From positions 62,001-126,000 of the forward strand of contig FUZR01000005.1 in assembly GCA_900167895.1 (NCBI GenBank): a DNA stretch of 64,000 bases, in the 5' to 3' direction. The translations under genes and the position numbers were made by a program. Within the stretch, counting starts at the first letter, position 1, and the number at the start of each line of letters is the position of its first letter. The DNA comes from Bacteroidales bacterium WCE2004. Its GTDB lineage: Bacteria > Bacteroidota > Bacteroidia > Bacteroidales > UBA932. The notes below the pieces were generated by a model. It saw only the letters and a program-made list of their open reading frames with translations. It was not told where the DNA came from and did not search any database. This document shows, one piece after another, positions 44,010 to 50,150 of the stretch.

Positions 44010-44735
44010 ATGTTTATATTCAACTCCTCTATCGGCAAGAAATTCATCCAGGCGGTGAGTGGAGCCTTCCTGATCATCTTCCTCCTTCTGCATGCGACGA
44101 TCAACTTCTTCTCCGTGATCGATTCCTTCACGGGCAAGTTCGGCATTGCCGCGGCCGACGCGGAACTCTTCAGCAAGGGCGACGGCCTGTTCAAGCTCGG
44201 CTGCGACTTCATGTCCACGCCGGTCATCTCCATCATGGTCCCGGTCCTGGCGCTCGGCTTCCTGGTGCACATCGTCTATGGTTGCTGGCTGACCTGGCAG
44301 AACATCCGCGCCCGCGGCGGCGTCAAGCGCTACGAGGTGCCCAGCAAGGCCGCCGTCGATTCCTGGTCCGCCAAGAACATGTTCGTGCTCGGCATCGTCA
44401 TCCTCGGCATCCTCGGCTTCCACCTGACGCACTTCTGGGCCAAGATGCAGCTCCCCGAGCTGTTCGGCATCGGCACCTACGAGAACAACCCGTACCTGCT
44501 GCTGACCACCACGTTCGGCAACTGGTGGATCCTGGCGTTCTACATTGTGTGGTTCGTCGCCATCTGGTTCCACCTCGTCCACGGCTTCTGGAGCATGCTC
44601 CAGACCGTCGGCTGGAACGGCTCCGTCTGGTTCAAGCGCATCAAGGTCATCGGCGTGATCGTCGCCTCCCTGATCGTCCTGATGTTCGTCGCCACGGCGG
44701 TCAACGCCTTCGTGCAGGCGAACTTCATCGCGTAG
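44010..44735 (+). CDS. frdC: Fumarate reductase/succinate dehydrogenase cytochrome b subunit
   Basis: A 241-residue membrane anchor with five helices, of the diheme Wolinella-like B type found in Bacteroidota. Histidines inside helices that could ligate heme occur in FLLLHATINFF, FLVHIVYGCWL, GFHLTHFWAK and WFHLVHGFWSM. It anchors FrdAB and carries electrons from quinol to fumarate. frdA and frdB normally follow directly; here rplM follows, so the gene is isolated from its partners in this window. Confidence 0.92.
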   Translation: MFIFNSSIGKKFIQAVSGAFLIIFLLLHATINFFSVIDSFTGKFGIAAADAELFSKGDGLFKLGCDFMSTPVISIMVPVLALGFLVHIVYGCWLTWQNIRARGGVKRYEVPSKAAVDSWSAKNMFVLGIVILGILGFHLTHFWAKMQLPELFGIGTYENNPYLLLTTTFGNWWILAFYIVWFVAIWFHLVHGFWSMLQTVGWNGSVWFKRIKVIGVIVASLIVLMFVATAVNAFVQANFIA

Positions 44736-44747
44736 GCGCGATTCCCG

Positions 44748-44779
44748 TTTGGTTTTTCAGAATAAAATTCATACCTTTG
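44748..44779 (+). promoter_or_regulatory. rplM-rpsI promoter
   Basis: TTTG at 44748-44751, 20 bp, TACCTTTG at 44772-44779, followed by CGGTCCCT. CGGTCCCT (44780-44787) can pair with AGGGATCG (44797-44804), with one G-U, giving a hairpin at the mRNA 5' end followed by CAATTTTTA. Confidence 0.8.
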
Positions 44780-44836
44780 CGGTCCCTATTTTGTGTAGGG
44801 ATCGCAATTTTTATTAACTTATTAAAGATCAAGACA

Positions 44837-45289
44837 GTGGACACACAAAGCTACAAAACTGTTTCGCTTAACAAAGCGACTGTAGACAAGAAGTGGGTTG
44901 TCATTGACGCGACTGATCTCGCACTTGGTCGTCTGGCATCCCGCGTGGTTCTCGCCCTCCGTGGCAAGAACAAGCCGGGTTTCACTCCCCACGTGGATTG
45001 CGGTGACAACGTCATCGTGATCAACGCTGAGAAGGTCTCCCTGAGCGGCAAGAAGATGACTGACCGGGTCTATACCCGTTACACCGGCTATCCCGGTGGA
45101 CAGCGGTTCACGACCCCGCGCGAGATTCTCGCCAAGCAGCCCGCCGAACTCGTCAGGAGAGCAGTCAAGGGTATGCTCCCCAAGACCCGTCTTGGTGCTG
45201 ACCTCCTCGGCAACCTCTATGTGTATGCCGGTCCGGAGCACCCGCACCAGGCCCAGAACCCGAAAGTTATCAAGTTGGACGAAATTTAA
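44837..45289 (+). CDS. rplM: Ribosomal protein L13 (uL13)
   Basis: A 150-residue L13. I use a GTG start at 44837, giving MDTQSYKTVSLNKATVDKKW, which matches the family beginning; no ATG fits. DATDLALGRLASRVVLALRG and FTPHVDCGDNVIVIN are diagnostic. Operon partner rpsI starts 10 bp after its stop. Confidence 0.96.
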   Translation: MDTQSYKTVSLNKATVDKKWVVIDATDLALGRLASRVVLALRGKNKPGFTPHVDCGDNVIVINAEKVSLSGKKMTDRVYTRYTGYPGGQRFTTPREILAKQPAELVRRAVKGMLPKTRLGADLLGNLYVYAGPEHPHQAQNPKVIKLDEI

Positions 45290-45298
45290 ACAGAGCAA

Positions 45299-45688
45299 AT
45301 GGAACAGACACACGCCCTTGGAAGACGTAAAGCAGCCGTCGCTCGCGTTTATCTCGCTCCCGGTGCAGGCAACGTCACGGTCAACGGCCGTCCCCTCGAG
45401 ACCTATTTCTCGCTGGACTCCCTCCGTTACATCGTGAACCAGCCGTTCGAAGTTACCTCTACGCTTGGTCAGTTTGACGTCAAGGTCACCGTCATCGGCG
45501 GTGGTATCAAGGGTCAGGCTGAGGCCATTCGTCTGGGTATCGCCCGTGCACTCAGCGAGCTGGACCGTGAAGCATACCGTTCTGCGCTCAAGGCCGCCGG
45601 TTTCCTCACCCGCGATGCACGCGAGGTCGAGCGCAAGAAGCCGGGTCAGCCTGGTGCACGCCGCCGCTTCCAGTTCAGTAAACGTTAG
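45299..45688 (+). CDS. rpsI: Ribosomal protein S9 (uS9)
   Basis: A 129-residue S9 whose C-terminal tail (ending RRRFQFSKR) reaches the P-site t[23 protein letters not shown] and [19 protein letters not shown] are canonical. Followed by a long structured untranslated region. Confidence 0.98.
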   Translation: MEQTHALGRRKAAVARVYLAPGAGNVTVNGRPLETYFSLDSLRYIVNQPFEVTSTLGQFDVKVTVIGGGIKGQAEAIRLGIARALSELDREAYRSALKAAGFLTRDAREVERKKPGQPGARRRFQFSKR

Positions 45689-45716
45689 TTACTGCCCGTT
45701 TTACGGCACAGTCGCG

Positions 45717-45846
45717 GTTCTAAACTTCCGGTGTCCGTGAGGACCGAGATGGGAAGTTGCCGCACTGCGGAAAAGGTCGGAGACCGGAACCTCCGCTACT
45801 CCGCCTTGATGAAAAGAGACCCCGCCAGGCGGGGACAGTTTAGAAC
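45717..45846 (+). promoter_or_regulatory. Structured leader of rpsB-tsf (candidate r-protein regulatory RNA)
   Basis: The 181-nt gap between rpsI and rpsB carries a multi-helix RNA. A perfect 9-bp long-range helix closes it, GTTCTAAAC (45717-45725) with GTTTAGAAC (45838-45846). Inside are TTCC/GGAA (45726-45729 with 45752-45755), GTCC-GTGA-GGAC with a GNRA loop (45733-45744), CCGC-ACT-GCGG (45760-45770), GGTC-GGA-GACC (45775-45785) and CCCCGC-CAG-GCGGGG (45820-45834). GCGGA (45767-45771) could alternatively pair with TCCGC (45792-45796). The element ends 23 nt before the rpsB ATG. No T-run, so not a simple terminator. Confidence 0.7.
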
Positions 45847-45869
45847 AAAACAAAACAAAGAGACACAAA

Positions 45870-46688
45870 ATGTCACGTACAAATTTCCAGGAATTGCTTG
45901 ATGCAGGTGTTCACTTCGGCCACCTGGCCCGTAAGTGGAACCCCCGGATGGCTCCCTATATCTTCGACCAGAAGAGTGGAAAACACATCATCGACCTGCA
46001 CAAGACCATCGTCAAGATCGACGAGGCGGCCGAGGAGATGAAGCAGCTGGCCAAGTCCGGCCGCAAGATCCTCTTCGTCGCCACCAAGAAGCAGGCCAAG
46101 GAACTCGTCAAGGAGAAGGCCACCGCGGTCAACATGCCCTCCATCACGGAGCGCTGGGCCGGCGGTATGCTGACCAACTTCCCGACGATCCGCAAGGCCG
46201 TCAAGAAAATGTCCACCATCGACAAGATGAAAGAGGACGGTACCTTCGACAAGCTCGCCAAGCGTGAGCGTCTGCAGGTCGACCGTCAGCGCGCAAAGCT
46301 CGAGAAGAACCTCGGCTCGATCCGCGACATGTCCCGCCTCCCTTCCGCCCTGTTCGTCATCGACGTGCAGAAGGAGGCCAACGCCGTCAAGGAGGCCAAT
46401 CGCCTCAACATCCCGGTATTCGCAATGGTTGATACTTGTTGCGATCCCACCCCGATTGATTATGTGATACCGGCGAACGACGACGCGACGAAGTCCATCG
46501 AGTGCATTCTGAACGTTCTGTGCGCTGCCATCCAGGAAGGCCTCGACGAGCGCAAGCTCGAGAAGGACAAGGAGGCTGCCGAGGAGACTGTCGCCGAGGA
46601 GGGTGCCAAGCCCGCCGCCCGCAAGCTCCGCGCCCGCAAGGGCGGCAAGGACGCTGAGGACAAGACCGAAGAGGCTGCCGCCGAATAA
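45870..46688 (+). CDS. rpsB: Ribosomal protein S2 (uS2)
   Basis: A 272-residue S2. FQELLDAGVHFGHLARKWNP and the ITERWAGGMLTNFPTIRK and IPVFAMVDTCCDPTPIDYVI segments are diagnostic. A ~45-residue acidic/Ala/Lys tail extends past the core. Upstream is an A-rich stretch (AACAAAACAAAACAAAG) typical of Bacteroidota start regions and, before it, the structured leader. tsf follows after 28 bp. Confidence 0.98.
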   Translation: MSRTNFQELLDAGVHFGHLARKWNPRMAPYIFDQKSGKHIIDLHKTIVKIDEAAEEMKQLAKSGRKILFVATKKQAKELVKEKATAVNMPSITERWAGGMLTNFPTIRKAVKKMSTIDKMKEDGTFDKLAKRERLQVDRQRAKLEKNLGSIRDMSRLPSALFVIDVQKEANAVKEANRLNIPVFAMVDTCCDPTPIDYVIPANDDATKSIECILNVLCAAIQEGLDERKLEKDKEAAEETVAEEGAKPAARKLRARKGGKDAEDKTEEAAAE

Positions 46689-46716
46689 TGTTCCATTGAT
46701 AAAAGAATAAAGCAAT

Positions 46717-47712
46717 ATGGCAATTACTGCTGCAGATGTAATGAAACTCCGGAAGATGACTTCCGCCGGTATGATGGACTGCAAGAAGGCCCTCGAAGAA
46801 GCCAACGGCGACTTCGACAAGGCTGTCGGCATCATCCGCGAGAAGGGCAAGCTCGTGGCCGCCAAGCGTGCGGACCGTGAGACTTCCGAGGGTGCGGTGA
46901 AAGCCCGCGTGGCCGGCAACAAGGCGATTCTTGTCTGCCTGGGCTGCGAGACCGACTTCGTGTCCCGCAACTCCGACTTCCAGAACCTCGCCAACGCCAT
47001 CGCCGACGTGGCCATCGCCAACTGCCCGGCCGACATCGAGGGCCTCAAGGCCTGCAAGATGGCGGACGGCTACACCGTGGCCGAAGCTGTCGAGGCTCAG
47101 ACCGGCAAGACCGGTGAGAAGCACGTGCTCGCTTACTATGCGCTCGTGGAGGCTCCCTTCGTGGTCGAGTACATCCACACGCTCAACGGCAAGCTCGGCG
47201 CCCTCGTGGGCTTCAACAAGGAGGTCCCTGCGGAGCTCGCCAAGGGTATCGTGATGCAGGTCGCATCCATGAACCCGGTGGCCATCTCCCCGGCTGACTG
47301 CCCGGCCGAGGTGCTCGAGAACGAGAAGAAGGTCGCGATCGAGAAGACCAAGGAAGAGCAGGTCCAGAAGGCCGTTGACGCCGCCCTCAAGAAGGCCGGC
47401 ATCAACCCCGCCCACGTGGACAGCGAGGACCACATCGAGTCCAACATGTCCAAGGGCTGGATCACGCCCGAGCAGGCCGCCCAGGCCCGCGAGATCATCA
47501 AGACCGTCGGTGCCGAGAAGGCCGCGAACCTTCCTGCCCAGATGATCGAGAACATCGCCAACGGCCGTGTCCAGAAGTTCCTCAAGGAGAACACCCTGAT
47601 GGAGCAGGAGTACCAGATGGCCGACGACAAGTCCACGGTCGCCCAGGCGCTCGCCGCCTTCGACAAGGACGCCAAGGTCGTTGCCACCAAGCGCTTCTCT
47701 CTCAACGACTAA
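46717..47712 (+). CDS. tsf: Elongation factor Ts
   Basis: A 331-residue EF-Ts, the nucleotide exchange factor of EF-Tu. [20 protein letters not shown] begins the UBA domain; [17 protein letters not shown] marks the core. The protein is longer than the E. coli form because of the second core part with inserted helices (about residues 195-290), usual in Bacteroidota. Ends at a strong terminator. Confidence 0.97.
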   Translation: MAITAADVMKLRKMTSAGMMDCKKALEEANGDFDKAVGIIREKGKLVAAKRADRETSEGAVKARVAGNKAILVCLGCETDFVSRNSDFQNLANAIADVAIANCPADIEGLKACKMADGYTVAEAVEAQTGKTGEKHVLAYYALVEAPFVVEYIHTLNGKLGALVGFNKEVPAELAKGIVMQVASMNPVAISPADCPAEVLENEKKVAIEKTKEEQVQKAVDAALKKAGINPAHVDSEDHIESNMSKGWITPEQAAQAREIIKTVGAEKAANLPAQMIENIANGRVQKFLKENTLMEQEYQMADDKSTVAQALAAFDKDAKVVATKRFSLND

Positions 47713-47733
47713 TCATACAGTCAAATATTCCTT

Positions 47734-47762
47734 AAATGGCCCGCCAACTGCGGGCCATTTTT
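47734..47762 (+). terminator. Intrinsic terminator after tsf
   Basis: Perfect 11-bp stem AAATGGCCCGC / GCGGGCCATTT (47734-47744 with 47750-47760) with loop CAACT, followed by TT-G; the T-run overlaps the stem end. The next -7 box starts 4 bp later. Confidence 0.9.
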
Positions 47763-47764
47763 GT

Positions 47765-47772
47765 TATCTTTG
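47765..47772 (+). promoter_or_regulatory. -7 box of the flippase gene
   Basis: TATCTTTG, 7 bp before the ATG at 47780; the expected -33 lies inside the tsf terminator stem. Confidence 0.5.
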
Positions 47773-47779
47773 TGACCGT

Positions 47780-49231
47780 ATGAATCTGAAAAGTCTCGCG
47801 AAAGACACGGCGCTCTACGGCTTGAGCAGCATCGTCGGCCGGTTCCTGAATTACCTGCTGGTGATTCCCCACACCCACATCATTCCCGTGGAGAGTGGGG
47901 GCTATGGCATCGTCACGAACCTGTACGCCTACACGGCGCTGTTCTTTGCGCTGCTGACCTTCGGCATGGAGACGACCCTGTTCCGCTATGGCAGCAAGCC
48001 CGGCGTGGACGACAAGATGGTCTACAGCAACGCCCTCCGGATGGTGGGCGGCGTGGGCCTCTTCTTCCTGGCCGCCGTCCTCCTGCTGCTGCGCCCGGTC
48101 GCCGGCGCCATGGGCTATGCAGCCCACCCCGAGTATGTCGGCATCTTTGTGCTGATCACGGTTCAGGACGCGTTCCAGGCCGTGATGTTCAGCCGCCTGC
48201 GGCAGCAGAAGCGGCCCTTGCGCTTCGTCGCGCTGAAGTTCGCCTTCATCATTCCGAGCATCCTGCTCAACCTCTTCATCTTCCTCGTGATGCCGAATTC
48301 CCCGGCTTTGCATGACCTCTTCATCCAGAGCAACTACGGCGTGGGGCTTATTTTCCTGACGAACCTGATCTGTACGACGCTGGTTTCCTTCCTCTTCATT
48401 CCGGAGATGCGGGGCATCGCGTACGGTTTCGACAAGGGGCTGGCGAAGCAGATGCTGGTCTATGCCTGGCCGCTGCTGCTGCTCAGTCTTGTGGGCGTGC
48501 TCAACCAGGTGGCCGACAAGATCCTGCTGCCCAAGCTGATGCCGGGCGAGGAGGGATCTGTCCAGCTGGGCATTTATGGAGGGTGCGTCAAGATCGCGAT
48601 GGTGATGGCGCTGCTTACGCAGGCCTTCCGTTATGCCTACGAGCCCATCGTCTTCGCGGACAACAAAGACAAGCAGAATCCCGCTACGCTTGCCGACGGG
48701 ACCAAATACTTCGTCATCTTCACGCTGCTGGCATTCCTGGCCGTCATGATCTATATGCCGATCCTGCAGCATATCGTGGGCAAGTCCTACCGGGAGGGCC
48801 TCGGGGTCGTTCCGGTCGTGATGATGGCGGAGATCTTCATGGGCGTCTATTTCAACCTGTCCTTCTGGTACAAGCTCACCGACCAGAACTGGTGGGGCGC
48901 CGTCATCAGCGCCATCAGCGTGGCGGTGATGGTCGGGATCAACGTCCTCTTCGTTCCGAAGATCGGCTACTGGGCCTGCGCCTGGGGCGGTTTCGCCGGC
49001 TACGGCATCGCGATGCTGATCAGCTATTTCCTCGGACAGAAGAAGTATCCCATCCCCTATGACCTCAAGGCGATCGGCAAGTTCGTGCTGGTCGCGGGCG
49101 CGATGTTCGCTATCTACTGGTTCTGGCTGCGGACGCTGCCCGCCTGGCTGCAGATGGCCCTCGGGACGCTGCTGCTCGGCGTGTACGCCCTGGTCGCCTG
49201 GCGCGAAATCAAATCAACAAAAGCAATATGA
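47780..49231 (+). CDS. Polysaccharide/lipid-linked oligosaccharide flippase (MOP superfamily)
   Basis: A 483-residue membrane protein with about 14 helices, of the Wzx/PST type. LKSLAKDTALYGLSSIVGRF is the characteristic first helix; FRYAYEPIVFADNKDKQNP is the conserved cytoplasmic loop. It probably flips undecaprenyl-linked glycan across the inner membrane. No glycosyltransferases adjoin it, so the glycan is unknown; such stand-alone homologues are widespread in Bacteroidota. The stop overlaps the cyclophilin start (ATGA). Confidence 0.88.
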   Translation: MNLKSLAKDTALYGLSSIVGRFLNYLLVIPHTHIIPVESGGYGIVTNLYAYTALFFALLTFGMETTLFRYGSKPGVDDKMVYSNALRMVGGVGLFFLAAVLLLLRPVAGAMGYAAHPEYVGIFVLITVQDAFQAVMFSRLRQQKRPLRFVALKFAFIIPSILLNLFIFLVMPNSPALHDLFIQSNYGVGLIFLTNLICTTLVSFLFIPEMRGIAYGFDKGLAKQMLVYAWPLLLLSLVGVLNQVADKILLPKLMPGEEGSVQLGIYGGCVKIAMVMALLTQAFRYAYEPIVFADNKDKQNPATLADGTKYFVIFTLLAFLAVMIYMPILQHIVGKSYREGLGVVPVVMMAEIFMGVYFNLSFWYKLTDQNWWGAVISAISVAVMVGINVLFVPKIGYWACAWGGFAGYGIAMLISYFLGQKKYPIPYDLKAIGKFVLVAGAMFAIYWFWLRTLPAWLQMALGTLLLGVYALVAWREIKSTKAI

Positions 49232-49908
49232 AACGTTTATTAACCCTTACCCTCTGCTGCCTCGGCGCAGCCGCGCTGCTGGTCAGCTGCGGCGGCAACG
49301 CCGCCAAGAAGGCTGACAAGGCCGCGGCGAAGGCCGCCGCCGACTCGGTCGCGGCAGTGGAACAAACCCAACGCACGATGGACAAAATCGCCAACCTGCC
49401 GGCCGAGCCGGTCTTCGACATCATCACCTCGATGGGTGTCATCAAGATCAAACTGTATGCAGACACGCCCAAGCACCGCGAGAACTTCGCGAAGCTGGCC
49501 CTGGAGAAGTATTACGACGGCATCCTCTTCCACCGCGTCATCGACGGCTTCATGATCCAGGCCGGCGATCCGCTGACCAAGGACGCCAACAACAAGCCGC
49601 GCTTCGGCACCGGCGGCCCGGACTACACCATCCCCGCCGAATTCGTGCCTGCGCACAACCACAAGAAGGGCGCCCTGGCCGCCGCCCGCCGCGGCGACGC
49701 CGTCAACCCCTACAAGGAGTCTTCCGGTTCCCAGTTCTACATCGTCCAGGACGCGCGCAACTGCGCCCAGCTGGACGGTGAATACACCGTCTTCGGCGAG
49801 ACCATCGAGGGCCTCGACGTGATCGACAAGATCGCCGCCGTCGAGACCGACCGCCGCGACTGCCCGCTGCAGGATGTCAAAATCATCACGATTAAGCTGG
49901 CCGAGTAG
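49228..49908 (+). CDS. Cyclophilin-type peptidyl-prolyl isomerase, lipoprotein
   Basis: A 226-residue lipoprotein: MKRLLTLTLCCLGAAALLVSC gives Cys21, then a Lys/Ala-rich linker (to about residue 48) and a cyclophilin domain. The active-site motif is FHRVIDGFMIQAGDP, with SGSQFYIVQ and GEYTVFGETIEGLDVID. It likely helps protein folding in the periplasm. Translationally coupled to the flippase. Confidence 0.95.
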   Translation: MKRLLTLTLCCLGAAALLVSCGGNAAKKADKAAAKAAADSVAAVEQTQRTMDKIANLPAEPVFDIITSMGVIKIKLYADTPKHRENFAKLALEKYYDGILFHRVIDGFMIQAGDPLTKDANNKPRFGTGGPDYTIPAEFVPAHNHKKGALAAARRGDAVNPYKESSGSQFYIVQDARNCAQLDGEYTVFGETIEGLDVIDKIAAVETDRRDCPLQDVKIITIKLAE

Positions 49909-49934
49909 CCGCTGTGGCACAGATATTGTTACTG

Positions 49935-49968
49935 AATTAAACCGAATAGTTTTTTCATAGGTTTAATT
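49935..49968 (+). repeat. 9-bp inverted repeat in the cyclophilin 3' region
   Basis: AATTAAACC (49935-49943) and GGTTTAATT (49960-49968) are perfect inverses around a 16-nt loop with a T-run. It could be a weak terminator or part of a small RNA; the strong terminator lies 17 bp further. Confidence 0.5.
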
Positions 49969-49984
49969 TTAGGTTAGAATTGCT

Positions 49985-50021
49985 CAAGGGCCCTGCTGCG
50001 ACAGCAGGACCCTTGTTTTTT
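49985..50021 (+). terminator. Intrinsic terminator after the cyclophilin gene
   Basis: 14-bp stem with one mismatch (49985-49998 with 50002-50015), CGA loop, then a T6 run. The remaining stretch to 50097 shows no gene. Confidence 0.9.
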
Positions 50022-50097
50022 ATGGGGGTGACGGCGAAATTAATGACGCACTATGCGGAAAATGGGGGCATAAGGGTGATTTTTTGTACGGAGGGCG

Positions 50098-50128
50098 TTT
50101 GCGGAAAAACGCAGAATCCGTATATTTG
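50098..50128 (+). promoter_or_regulatory. Promoter of the DUF4954-SIS-lplA operon
   Basis: TTTG at 50098-50101, 19 bp, TATATTTG at 50121-50128, perfect consensus. Right after it GGGTTA (50130-50135) pairs with TAACCC (50145-50150), a 6-bp hairpin that abuts the ATG at 50151, so nearly the whole leader is a stem-loop. Confidence 0.8.
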
Positions 50129-50150
50129 AGGGTTATAACACGAATAACCC

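Noticed and set aside
44780..44810. Attenuator in the rplM leader
   Set aside because: The hairpin plus T-run looks terminator-like, but the transcript probably begins within or at its 5' arm, and rplM is essential. I list it only as a 5' hairpin.
45723..45846. 5S rRNA-like sequence on the minus strand (TTCCCATCTCGG ... GGAAGTT)
   Set aside because: The resemblance covers only one helix-loop. The conserved CCGAAC and AAGC segments and the 5S terminal helix are missing, there is a 12-nt insertion, and no 16S/23S genes are near. The plus-strand leader explanation is better.
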